A stretch of 64,000 nucleotides of DNA from Caballeronia sordidicola (GTDB lineage: Bacteria; Pseudomonadota; Gammaproteobacteria; Burkholderiales; Burkholderiaceae), in the NCBI RefSeq assembly GCF_000729995.1, contig NZ_JNFG01000202.1, positions 1 to 64,000 on the forward strand, written 5' to 3'. Each line of letters opens with the position of its first letter. Positions within the stretch are counted from its first letter, which is position 1. This document shows positions 1 through 8,217 of this stretch, piece by piece. The translations under genes and the position numbers were made by a program. The notes below the pieces were generated by a model. That model ran no database searches, had not been told where the DNA came from, and worked only from the letters and a program-made list of their open reading frames with translations.

Positions 1-2506
1 TTTCAGGGGCGGGAGGCGGGCTCGTACTCGCGCGCGGAAAGTGGACGACGTTCGACGCGTGGTCCGGCATCGGGTCGGGTTGCGCTTCGGGCGCGGTTTG
101 CCATTGCGGTTCGGTTGGGCGGTCGGATGGCGTTGGTGTCGCGTATCCGTTCGGGGTCTCGGTGCTGGTTTCAACGCTCGTGCCGGTTTCGTCCGGCGTG
201 GTGTGCGGCGTCTCGACGACTCTGAACGGCGGACGTGCGGCGCCCGCATCTGCTTGCCACGGCGGCGTGTGGACGTGGCCCGTGGACGCGGTTGCGGGGC
301 TTCCCGGTAGCGGCGATGCGGGTGTCACCGGGACGATTTCATGCGTCGTCTGCACGGGGTGCGTTTGACCGGCGCGGACAGCCCACGGCGGGAGATCGGC
401 GAGATCAACGGGCGTGTGCGCTGGTGTTGGGGTTGGCGTTTGCGTAGAAGGTGACGTCGTCGCGTTCGGCGTTGCCGGTTCCAGGCGCGTAAATGAACCG
501 TTCGATGGGTTGGGCGCGGGGTTGCCGGCAATGCCGGAAGAGGCCAGATGCGCGATTCCATCGATGTCGGCCAACCCTATCGGATTCGACGTCCGATTTG
601 TGGCCGCGTCGTTGTCGGCGCGCTGCACAGGTGGTTGCGACAACGGGTTCGAACGTAGATCGATCGATTGAGTGGTGACCGGCGCCGTTGCCTGGGTTTG
701 CTGGATACCGTTGTCGCGGGGTGTCGGCGATGCAGGATAGGGCAGGGCGCCGTTGTTGCGGATGTCCGCGTTGCTCGTGCTTGCGTACTCGCTGGTCTCC
801 GGCTGCGTCGACTCTCGTACGCTAGGCTGGGTGCCCGAGGCGAACGTGTAGCCGTCGCGTAACGAAGCGCTCGACGAATACGTGCCCGCAATACTCGATG
901 CCGACCTCGACGCGACGCCTTCCGCCTCTCCTGGCTGCTCGGTCTGGTTCGCGGATGAGCTGGTTATCGGCGATACCGGATCGGTCGGGAGCGTTGCCGC
1001 GGGCGTACTAATAGCTGAGGAGACTGGGGGAACGGAACCGGCGGGGGAACGAGCCGAGGCGGCCAGCGTACCCGAAGTACCCGAAGCGTTCAAGGCCGCT
1101 GCGTTATGTCCGTTGCCCGCACCATGTGTATCTGGCGACGCTCCCGCTTCCCGTGCGGCATCGGCGTCGCCTGCGCGCGTGGTCCATTGCGCCGTGATTT
1201 GTTCGATGGAGCGCAGCGTCTCCTTGATATGTTCAGGTGCTGGCGGAGGACCGGCGGGCTTGGCGGGAACCGCCTCGGACGCCGTTGTCGCAGCGAAAAA
1301 AGAGTCGATCGAGACGACCGGAGGAACCGACTTGCCGGAGCCAGGGTTCATCGATGTATTGCGCGAAGCGGCGTGAGGAACGCTGGAGGAACCCGACGCA
1401 CGAACGGCGCTCGGTGCGCTCCGGTTCAGCGATGACCGCGATACGTCTGGACGCCGCGACGCGGCAGTATCCACCGAATGGGCGGTTGCGCGTGTTGTCG
1501 AGGTCCCAGCGACAGCAGAAGGCAAGGTACTCGCCGTACCCGCCGCACTCGCGCCGCGCGAGATGCCAGCCGATCCAGCTCCTGTCGCCGCCGCGTTCAC
1601 ACCCGCTGCACTTTCCCGCATTCCCGACGACGCTCCCGCCCCCGAGCCGGTCTTCAACCAGCCCGCCGGCGCGATGGGTTCGAGCGGCTCCCGCGCGCCT
1701 GCTCCACGAGCGCTGTGCGAAGCGGCCGGGCGTGCATCGGGGAAGCGGTCCGAATAGCTGTCTTTGGCCTCACCCGGTTCACGATGTGTCGGTGACAAGG
1801 GTTCGATCGGGCGCGCAGCCTCGGGTCCGCGCAACGGCCGCTCTGCGTCGCTACGCCGTGCCGGCTGCGGACGCCAGACTGTCGGCCGCTGATAGCGCCC
1901 GCCCTGGCGTTGCGTCGCTGTCGGCAAGCCGAGCGCCGGAGCATCGTGCGAGGCTCTGCCAGAAGTCGTGACACCGCTCCCCACCGCGCTCCCTGACTTG
2001 AAACTGCCGAGACCCGTGCTTGCACCCCGCGTTTCCGCCTTGTCGCGCGATGCTCGTCCGCGTGCCGGTTTCTCGCGGACCGTCCGTTCCCTTGGCGTGA
2101 ACCACTCGGGTTTCAGACCCAGGCCGAACGCGCCGTTGGCCCAGCCAAGCGTTTCGCGCCACTGGAACCCGCAGAGCCACGGCAAGCTGATCAGGAACAC
2201 GACGGCCGCACCGGCCCCCACGCTCAGCGCAGCCGGCGTACTGACGACGCCGGCCTGTCCGCCCAGGCCGACTAGCAACGCGTGCCCGAGATGGTCGATA
2301 TCGGTGGCGAATGCGAAGGAATGAAACAGTGCGGCTTCGAGCGTGCAGCTCGCGAGGAGCACGCAGAAGAAACCTAGCCAAAGCCGAATCGTGCCCGGAC
2401 CGCGCAGGCCGCCGCCGTTGGGAAGAACGGACTTGACGATGCGCCAGAGAAGGGGGATGAACCAGACGGCCGAAGCACCGAACCAGCCGAAAACTACCGT
2501 GTGCAT
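1..2506 (-). CDS. ftsK: FtsK/SpoIIIE-type DNA translocase, N-terminal part (cut by left window edge)
   Basis: The minus-strand frame is open for 835 codons from ATG 2506 to the window edge. Residues 1-140 are membrane protein with hydrophobic segments at about 2-25, 42-65 and 90-115; the ASCTLEA and FHSF region resembles the 4TM domain of betaproteobacterial FtsK. Everything after about residue 140 is a low-complexity Pro/Ala/Ser/Thr/Arg linker without a motor motif, so the RecA-like motor and gamma domain must lie left of position 1. FtsK pumps chromosome termini through the septum and activates XerCD at dif. The first segment normally found in the 4TM domain is absent; in-frame codons upstream to the stop contain no ATG, GTG or TTG. 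The linker is at least about 690 residues. The family call rests on the membrane domain and linker only, so it is probable rather than certain. Confidence 0.72.
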   Translation of the reverse strand, partial: MHTVVFGWFGASAVWFIPLLWRIVKSVLPNGGGLRGPGTIRLWLGFFCVLLASCTLEAALFHSFAFATDIDHLGHALLVGLGGQAGVVSTPAALSVGAGAAVVFLISLPWLCGFQWRETLGWANGAFGLGLKPEWFTPRERTVREKPARGRASRDKAETRGASTGLGSFKSGSAVGSGVTTSGRASHDAPALGLPTATQRQGGRYQRPTVWRPQPARRSDAERPLRGPEAARPIEPLSPTHREPGEAKDSYSDRFPDARPAASHSARGAGAREPLEPIAPAGWLKTGSGAGASSGMRESAAGVNAAATGAGSAGISRGASAAGTASTLPSAVAGTSTTRATAHSVDTAASRRPDVSRSSLNRSAPSAVRASGSSSVPHAASRNTSMNPGSGKSVPPVVSIDSFFAATTASEAVPAKPAGPPPAPEHIKETLRSIEQITAQWTTRAGDADAAREAGASPDTHGAGNGHNAAALNASGTSGTLAASARSPAGSVPPVSSAISTPAATLPTDPVSPITSSSANQTEQPGEAEGVASRSASSIAGTYSSSASLRDGYTFASGTQPSVRESTQPETSEYASTSNADIRNNGALPYPASPTPRDNGIQQTQATAPVTTQSIDLRSNPLSQPPVQRADNDAATNRTSNPIGLADIDGIAHLASSGIAGNPAPNPSNGSFTRLEPATPNATTSPSTQTPTPTPAHTPVDLADLPPWAVRAGQTHPVQTTHEIVPVTPASPLPGSPATASTGHVHTPPWQADAGAARPPFRVVETPHTTPDETGTSVETSTETPNGYATPTPSDRPTEPQWQTAPEAQPDPMPDHASNVVHFPRASTSPPPAPE

Positions 2507-2908
2507 GCAAGGAACCAGGAATGATGTAAGCGATGTGAGCAGCGAACCCAGGCTCGGACAAAATGAATCAGATGAATCGATAACACCGAGTTTAACCGCC
2601 CTGAACGCGGCGAGGGCGGGCGGTGGTCAAGCGATCAAGCATTCGGCCGCAGGTAACGATTGATGCATCGAGACGATGTCAGCCGGGTCAGTGGGCGTTC
2701 ACATTCCGATTTGAAGTGGAATAGTCAAACGAGCCGCCAGACGAAAAATCAACACGTTTAACGAAGTCAAACGCCCGGGCGCAGAATCCCTTGACTCGAC
2801 CAGGCGCCAACGCCCAACAGATTCCGCGACGACCGCCCTTAATGCAACGGCCGACTCTCGACCTCGACCGTCAAAACCCCCGACCCTCCAAATTGGCCCT
2901 CATCGATC
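2507..2908. other. Intergenic region ftsK / META lipoprotein, no gene seen
   Basis: About 400 bp between the ftsK start and the 3' end of the META-domain gene. I see no convincing coding frame. The octamer gtcaaacg occurs twice about 40 bp apart near 2725 and 2765. The ftsK promoter should be here, but no hexamer pair stands out. Confidence 0.4.
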
Positions 2909-3523
2909 TCAAGGTTGCGCTGCTTGTGTGAACGTCATTACGTCGCCGTTCTTGAGCGTGATCTGCAATTGCTGCGGCGGCTGCATTTGCACGCCGGTCT
3001 TTTCGATCTCCGTCAGCCCGTGCAGGAACGGTTGTTCGAGCGCGCTGCCCGGTCCCGGCGCGCAGGCCATCCGCGTGCTGGCAAGAGGGCCGAAAGAGAG
3101 CTTGCCGTCGGCCAGGTCGTAGGTGCCGGCGAAACGGTTGCATCCGGAAAAGCCGTTCGTTTTGCGTTGGCCGCCTTGCGTCGAAAAATTCAGGGTGATC
3201 GGCGCCCCGCCAGCGCTGTTGCCAGAACTACCCGCCGGACTCGACGGGACCGGGCGCGTCTTGCCATCGGCATCAGCCCAACTGGTGAGTTGCCATTGGG
3301 TATCGTCGAGAAGCTGGGTTGCGGCCGGGTTGTAAGGATCGGTCGGCGGTGCGGCGCTGTCCGGATGCGTCGGCATCGTGCAACCTGCTAACGCCGCTCC
3401 GAAAGCGAGGGTCACGATCGACGCCACGGCGGCAAATGTCGGCCTGGAACGCGGGAACGCAGCATGGACCCGGCTGCGCGCCGAAACACGCGCAGGTTGC
3501 GAACGGGAAGGCTGCATCGACAT
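2909..3523 (-). CDS. META domain-containing lipoprotein (HslJ-like)
   Basis: A 204-residue secreted lipoprotein. After a basic N-terminus comes a hydrophobic segment ending in the lipobox LAGC, then one META domain with the signature NGFSGCNRFAG and a conserved TRMAC stretch (residue numbers not counted). META proteins such as HslJ are outer-membrane or periplasmic proteins linked to heat-shock and novobiocin tolerance; a biochemical role here is not known. The ATG at 3523 is preferred over the upstream in-frame ATG at 3565 because GAGGAA sits about six bases before it. The gene is divergent from purT with a 277 bp spacer. Confidence 0.8.
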   Translation of the reverse strand: MSMQPSRSQPARVSARSRVHAAFPRSRPTFAAVASIVTLAFGAALAGCTMPTHPDSAAPPTDPYNPAATQLLDDTQWQLTSWADADGKTRPVPSSPAGSSGNSAGGAPITLNFSTQGGQRKTNGFSGCNRFAGTYDLADGKLSFGPLASTRMACAPGPGSALEQPFLHGLTEIEKTGVQMQPPQQLQITLKNGDVMTFTQAAQP

Positions 3524-3800
3524 GGAATTTCCTCGGGAGCTGGCAAAACCGTAAGGGTATCGCACTCGTCCTAAGATTGACCAAGGCAGATTGCGGCAAA
3601 GTCATAGCAACATGTAAAGAAAAGTTAGCCGAGCCTCCCGTTCGATGAAGCGGAAGCGCCCGCGCATACGGCCGGTGGCCATCCTCCACGTCAACCCGGT
3701 TCTGCCGGGCCGCGGCCGGAGCCGCAACACCGATCGCGTCTCTGAAAGGGTGCGCATGTTAACATTGCGGGCTTATCAGGCCTCTTTTTCTGGAGCATCC

Positions 3801-5075
3801 ATGCAGAGCGCGAAGTCCGCTGCGTCCGCCGTTTCTTCCCCTCAATCCGGCGCGCAGCCGGTGAATCAGCCGGCGAACATCGGCACGCCGCTCACGCCCG
3901 GCGCGACGCGCGTGATGCTGCTCGGCGCGGGCGAACTCGGTAAGGAAGTGATCATCGCGTTGCAACGCCTCGGCGTGGAGACCATTGCAGTCGACCGTTA
4001 CGCCGATGCCCCCGGCCATCAGGTCGCGCATCGTTCGCACGTGATCGACATGACCGACGGCGCGGCATTGCGCGCGTTGATCGTTTCTGAACGGCCGCAT
4101 TTGATCGTGCCGGAGATCGAGGCCATAGCAACCGATACCCTCGCTGAAATCGAAGCCGAGCAACTCGCCGTTGTGATCCCGACCGCGCGCGCGACGCAGC
4201 TCACCATGAACCGCGAAGGCATTCGCCGTCTCGCTGCTGAAACGCTCGGCCTGCCGACGTCGCCGTATGCGTTCGCCGAGTCGCTCGACGAGATGACCGC
4301 GGCGATCGGCAAGATCGGTTTTCCGTGCGTGGTGAAACCGGTGATGTCGTCGTCGGGCAAGGGGCAGTCGGTGCTCAAAAGCGCCGCGGATATCGAACCG
4401 GCCTGGCAGCACGCAATGGCCGGCGGCCGCGTCAATCACGGCCGGGTGATCGTGGAAGGGTTTATCGACTTCGAGTACGAGATCACGCAGCTCACCGTGC
4501 GCGCGGTCAGTCCGGAGAAGGGCGACCTGCAGACGTATTTCTGCGAACCGATAGGCCATGTCCAGGTGGCGGGCGACTATGTGGAATCGTGGCAACCGCA
4601 GGCAATGAGCGCAGCGGCGCTCGCAAAATCGCGCGATGTTGCCGAGAAAGTCACCACGGCGCTCGGTGGCCGCGGATTGTTCGGGGTCGAATTGTTCGTG
4701 CGCGGCGACGACGTCTGGTTCTCCGAGGTCAGCCCGCGACCGCACGACACGGGTCTCGTCACGCTCGCCACGCAGCGCTTCTCCGAATTCGACCTGCACG
4801 CACGCGCGATCCTCGGCCTTCCCGTCGATACAACGTTGCGCGCGCCGGGTGCATCGGCGGTGATTTATGGCGGGCTGGACGAAGCGGGCGTCGCGTTCGA
4901 AGGCGTCGCCGATGCGCTCGCCGTGCCCGACTCGGACCTGCGCCTGTTCGGCAAACCAGAAAGTTTTGCGAAGCGCCGCATGGGCGTCGCGCTCGCAACG
5001 GGACGCGATACCCACGAAGCGCGGGAACGCGCGAAGCAGGCCGCGTCTAAGGTAAGACCCGTCTCCACTCGATGA
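3801..5075 (+). CDS. purT: Formate-dependent phosphoribosylglycinamide formyltransferase (GAR transformylase 2)
   Basis: A 424-residue ATP-grasp enzyme that formylates glycinamide ribonucleotide with formate and ATP, the folate-independent third step of purine synthesis. The N-terminal GAGELGKE motif (about 42-49) starts the pre-ATP-grasp fold; the segment with [14 protein letters not shown] holds the ATP-grasp glycine-rich loop, and [11 protein letters not shown] is typical of PurT/PurK. It is about 30 residues longer than E. coli PurT because of an extra Ser/Ala/Pro-rich N-terminus. The start at 3801 has GGAG six bases upstream; an in-frame ATG at 3645 would add 52 arginine-rich residues with no family match. 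A second purine gene, purD, lies at 37200-38489. Confidence 0.96.
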   Translation: MQSAKSAASAVSSPQSGAQPVNQPANIGTPLTPGATRVMLLGAGELGKEVIIALQRLGVETIAVDRYADAPGHQVAHRSHVIDMTDGAALRALIVSERPHLIVPEIEAIATDTLAEIEAEQLAVVIPTARATQLTMNREGIRRLAAETLGLPTSPYAFAESLDEMTAAIGKIGFPCVVKPVMSSSGKGQSVLKSAADIEPAWQHAMAGGRVNHGRVIVEGFIDFEYEITQLTVRAVSPEKGDLQTYFCEPIGHVQVAGDYVESWQPQAMSAAALAKSRDVAEKVTTALGGRGLFGVELFVRGDDVWFSEVSPRPHDTGLVTLATQRFSEFDLHARAILGLPVDTTLRAPGASAVIYGGLDEAGVAFEGVADALAVPDSDLRLFGKPESFAKRRMGVALATGRDTHEARERAKQAASKVRPVSTR

Positions 5076-5127
5076 CGGCAACACGCCGCCGGCGGCGAGC
5101 TTTTCGCGGGCGGCACGGAGGTTTCAA

Positions 5128-5298
5128 GTGAAATGGTGTGCGATGGTCGCGCTGTGCGCGACGTTGGTTGGTTTGGCGGGGTGCGGTGTGGCGGCGGCGC
5201 CGTGCCGGGTGGCATCGGCGGGATTGAAGATGGTGCCGTTGGTCGGCCATGTCGCGGCGGCGCCGACCGATGTATGCGCGGACGTAATCGATCCGTGA
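5128..5298 (+). CDS. Small secreted lipoprotein, 56 aa (Burkholderia DUF6726-like)
   Basis: A short GTG-initiated frame. GGAGG is centred about eight bases before the start. The product has a classical type II signal peptide: basic start, hydrophobic stretch and lipobox LAGC (Cys at about residue 19), followed by GVAAAPCRV and a Cys near the C-terminus (DVCADVIDP). I recall very similar 55-60 residue proteins in Burkholderia annotated as DUF6726; function unknown. The mature chain is only about 38 residues with two further cysteines that could form a disulfide. It lies between purT and the lysozyme-inhibitor gene on the same strand. Confidence 0.82.
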   Translation: MKWCAMVALCATLVGLAGCGVAAAPCRVASAGLKMVPLVGHVAAAPTDVCADVIDP

Positions 5299-5428
5299 CG
5301 AGCATTGGGTGAGTAGTTTGAAGGCGTCGGCTATTCCGGCAGGCCGGATTCGACGCCGCTCCGTGCATCTGAAGCCTGGCCGATGCACGGCGGGTTCATC
5401 GGGAAAGAAGCAACGAAAGGATGCAAAG

Positions 5429-5839
5429 ATGAAGGATGGAAATAAGAAGGCGCTTATCCAGCGGGTCGAACCAATGATCAGATCGGTCGCTTTGACGGCC
5501 GGTACGCTGTGTCTCGCGGCCGTGACCCATTCGGCAGTCGCAATGCCGCTGACCGTGCCACAGATTCAGACGGCGACGACCAACACGCTGCGTTACGAAT
5601 GCCACGGCGGCAGCACGCTGACCGTGCAGTACATGAACACGAAGAACAAGCAGAGTTTTGCGCTTCTGACCGTCGATGGCCGGAAAATGCTGTTTGTGAA
5701 CGTGCTGGCGGGGTCGGGGGCGAAGTACGTCGGCGATCACTACACATGGTGGACCAAAGGCCCGGAAGGTTCGCTCACCGACGACACCGCCGATCCCAAC
5801 GGCCCGCCCATGCTTGCCGACTGCAAGACGGGCAGCTAG
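5429..5839 (+). CDS. MliC/PliC-type C-type lysozyme inhibitor, secreted
   Basis: A 136-residue exported protein: basic start, hydrophobic segment, cleavage likely after SAVA (about residue 34). The mature part carries the MliC pattern YECHGGSTLTVQY, FALLTVDGRK and a closing ADC, so the two conserved cysteines can form the family disulfide. MliC/PliC proteins sit in the periplasm or outer membrane and block the active site of host C-type lysozymes. There is no lipobox, so a soluble periplasmic PliC-like form is more likely. ATG 5429 is preceded by AAGGA; a longer frame from 5309 would destroy the signal peptide. A strong hairpin follows at 5865. Confidence 0.85.
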   Translation: MKDGNKKALIQRVEPMIRSVALTAGTLCLAAVTHSAVAMPLTVPQIQTATTNTLRYECHGGSTLTVQYMNTKNKQSFALLTVDGRKMLFVNVLAGSGAKYVGDHYTWWTKGPEGSLTDDTADPNGPPMLADCKTGS

Positions 5840-5864
5840 AGCGCCGTTCGAACGCATGATGAAA

Positions 5865-5902
5865 GAAGAGCCCGTTCCGATTCACATCGGAACGGGCTCT
5901 TC
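5865..5902 (+). terminator. Perfect 17-bp hairpin, probable terminator of the mliC-like gene
   Basis: The arms 5865-5881 and 5886-5902 are exact reverse complements around a four-base loop (tcac). It begins 26 bp after the mliC-like stop. No U-tract follows, so it may act as a weak intrinsic terminator, an mRNA 3' stabiliser or a binding site. The arm is rare in being perfect over 17 bp. Confidence 0.65.
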
Positions 5903-6195
5903 GCATTCGACGTCCGATCCTGCAGAAAATCCTTAAACCTCAACGCACGTGAGGGTTGAAGGCTAACCCTGCTGCCGACTTGAAACCGGGCCGTGGCCGG
6001 CAACATCGAATGGCTATCCGGAGTAAGGTTGTGTTCTTTCGCGCAGACCGCGCGCGGGTCAACTGACCTTAAACGGACGGCCAGGCGCCGCGCGACCCTC
6101 GTGAAACCTCTGTGCGCCCTTCACGTGGCCATCATCCCGCAACGCCCGAAATCCAGCGGCTTAGCGCGCAACTTTAGACACATGGGGAGGCTGAC
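5903..6195. other. Leader region of the aldehyde dehydrogenase gene
   Basis: No gene is seen. An imperfect dyad around 5940-5970 (cctcaacgcacgtgagggttg) could be an operator but is not strong enough to assign. The region ends with GGGGAGG, the ribosome-binding site of the next gene. Confidence 0.3.
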
Positions 6196-7665
6196 ATGCT
6201 GAAGAAAACCTATCCGTATTACCTGGCCAACGTTGCCGTCGCGGCGAACACGGACCTGGAAGTCACCGATAAATTCAGCGGCGAAGTGGCCACCCGCGTG
6301 GCAATGGCGGACGCCAAAGCGATCGATGCGGCCATCGGCCACGCCGTTGCCGCGCAACGCGCGATGCGCGAATTCAAGCCGTATCAGCGTCAGGCGGTGC
6401 TCGATCATTGCGTGAAGCGTTTTCGCGAGCGTTTCGACGAACTCGCCGAGGCGCTGTGCATTGAAGCCGGCAAGCCGATCAACGATTCGAAAGGTGAGGT
6501 CACCCGTCTTATCGATACCTTCAGGGTCGCAGCCGAGGAGTCGGTGCGCATTGACGGCGGCATGATCAACCTGGAGATTGCGCCGCGCGCGGCTGGTTAT
6601 CACGGCTATTACAAACGCGTGCCAATCGGACCGTGTTCGTTCATCTCGCCGTTCAATTTCCCGCTGAATCTCACGGCGCACAAGGTTGCGCCGGCTATCG
6701 CGGCGGGTTGCCCGTTCGTGTTGAAACCTGCGAGCCGCACGCCGGTCGGCGCGCTCATCATGGGCGAAATCCTCGCCGAAACCGATCTGCCAAAAGGCGC
6801 GTTCTCGATCCTTCCCGCTCATCGCGACGGTGCTGATCTTTTCACCACCGACGAACGATTCCGTCTCCTGTCGTTCACCGGATCGCCGGCGGTCGGCTGG
6901 GAGCTGAAGAAAAAAGCGGGCAAGAAGAAGGTCATCCTGGAGTTGGGCGGCAATGCAGCGGCCATTGTCGATCGCGATCAGGCCGACCGGCTGGACTACG
7001 TCGTGGACCGGTTGGCGTTCGGCGCGTTCTATCAGTCGGGGCAAAGTTGCATCGGCGTGCAGCGGATCCTGATTCACGCCGATATCTACGACGCGTTGCG
7101 CGAAAAGCTCATCGCGAAAACGAAGTCGCTGAAAATGGGCGATCCGAAAGATGAAAAGACCTTCGTTGGCCCGATGATCTCCGAATCCGAGTCGAAACGG
7201 CTGGCCGGCTGGATGGAAAGCGCCGTGGCGAGCGGCGCGAAAATCATCGCGGGCGGCAAGGTCGAGGGCGCAATGTTCGAAGCGACGCTGCTGGAAGGCG
7301 TCAAGCGCGACCAGGACCTGTACCGGAAGGAAGCGTTCGGGCCGGTCGCCATACTCGAAAAGTTCACGGACTTCGGCCAAGCTCTTGAAACGGTCAATGA
7401 CAGCGACTTCGGCCTTCAGGCCGGCGTGTTCACGGACAGCCTCACCAACGTGAATCTTGCGTGGGACGAACTGGAAGTCGGCGGCGTGGTCGTCAACGAC
7501 GTTCCGTCATTTCGCGTTGATAACATGCCGTATGGCGGCGTGAAGGATTCCGGGCTGGGCCGGGAAGGCGTGAAATACGCGATCGAGGACATGACGGAAT
7601 TGCGTCTGATGGTCGTCAGAGATGCGCCGAAACCCGCACCGAAACCGGCGCAGAAACCGAAATAG
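6196..7665 (+). CDS. NAD(P)-dependent aldehyde dehydrogenase
   Basis: A 489-residue ALDH-superfamily enzyme oxidising an aldehyde to the acid. Visible are the oxyanion Asn in SPFNFPLN (about 154), the cofactor-loop SFTGSPAVG (226-234), the general base Glu in ILELGGN (249) and the catalytic Cys in GQSCIGVQR (285). Length and motifs fit glyceraldehyde-3-phosphate/lactaldehyde-type ALDHs, but the substrate cannot be read. The C-terminus has a Pro/Lys tail (PKPAPKPAQKPK) not seen in most relatives. ATG 6196 follows GGGGAGG by five bases. It is monocistronic: a hairpin precedes it and rhlE has its own leader. Confidence 0.9.
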   Translation: MLKKTYPYYLANVAVAANTDLEVTDKFSGEVATRVAMADAKAIDAAIGHAVAAQRAMREFKPYQRQAVLDHCVKRFRERFDELAEALCIEAGKPINDSKGEVTRLIDTFRVAAEESVRIDGGMINLEIAPRAAGYHGYYKRVPIGPCSFISPFNFPLNLTAHKVAPAIAAGCPFVLKPASRTPVGALIMGEILAETDLPKGAFSILPAHRDGADLFTTDERFRLLSFTGSPAVGWELKKKAGKKKVILELGGNAAAIVDRDQADRLDYVVDRLAFGAFYQSGQSCIGVQRILIHADIYDALREKLIAKTKSLKMGDPKDEKTFVGPMISESESKRLAGWMESAVASGAKIIAGGKVEGAMFEATLLEGVKRDQDLYRKEAFGPVAILEKFTDFGQALETVNDSDFGLQAGVFTDSLTNVNLAWDELEVGGVVVNDVPSFRVDNMPYGGVKDSGLGREGVKYAIEDMTELRLMVVRDAPKPAPKPAQKPK

Positions 7666-7754
7666 GCTGTTATGGCAATCGGGGTCGCCGCGCCGAGGCC
7701 CGTCCGGCCGGGCTTCCCGGCTATGGGCGGCCGCTGGAGGCGCGTCGCTGATGA

Positions 7755-7790
7755 ACGTGATGGCAGGCGGGGGAGTGCTACAATAGCGGG
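7755..7790 (+). promoter_or_regulatory. Putative sigma-70 promoter of rhlE (extended -10)
   Basis: TGcTACAAT (TACAAT at 7779-7784) is a good extended -10; the -35 is poor. The downstream bases TACAATAGCGG are identical to the proposed msbA promoter at 23828. Transcription from about 7791 would give a leader of roughly 427 nt before rhlE. Confidence 0.45.
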
Positions 7791-8217
7791 CTTTCCCGGA
7801 GTCCGAACGCCTCACCCGACGGTGATTGAGAGTCGGACGGGAGGCCTGGTCGCTGGGCTGGCAGGCCGATGTTCTTCCCTGTCGCTTGCCAAAGGCTTGC
7901 CAAGGTTTTCATGCCCGCGGCGGTTGCCGTCATGTTGGCCGTCATGGTCAAGCAGCACCAGCACTTGCCACTCGTACTTAGCCGTTTGCACTTGCTTTGT
8001 ACCGTACTACGCCATCCGGTTGCGTCAGACCGGATCAAGCGAGGATTCGCAGCAATCGAAACCCTGCGGGTCTGAAGTCCGCGCGTTGATCGTCGTTTGC
8101 CGGTTGCATCGACGAAACACGCGGTTCTTCTTCATCCGATGTCCATGAGCGGTGGAATGACCGCTCGCGCGCCGCTCCGGCGCATTTTTAGCGAAAGCGA
8201 AAGCCACCAAAGTCACC
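7791..8217 (+). promoter_or_regulatory. Long structured 5' leader of rhlE with terminator-like hairpin
   Basis: No convincing gene lies between 7666 and 8217. Near the 3' end are two adjacent hairpins: arms 8147-8153/8160-8166 (7 bp, loop ggaatg), then arms 8169-8174/8178-8183 (6 bp, loop ctc) followed by ATTTTTA (T-run 8185-8189). The second looks like an intrinsic terminator ending 28 nt before the rhlE ATG. DEAD-box helicase genes of other proteobacteria often have long regulatory leaders; regulation here is inferred. Confidence 0.45.

Noticed and set aside
882-1376. A 164-codon plus-strand frame rich in Ala, Gly and Glu
   Set aside because: The opposite frame is continuous with the FtsK membrane domain and reads a plausible linker, including PPAPEHIKETLRSIEQ.
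7672-8148. A 158-codon plus frame in the rhlE leader
   Set aside because: Arg/Ser/Cys-rich, no motif, no ribosome-binding site; the region is better explained as a structured leader.
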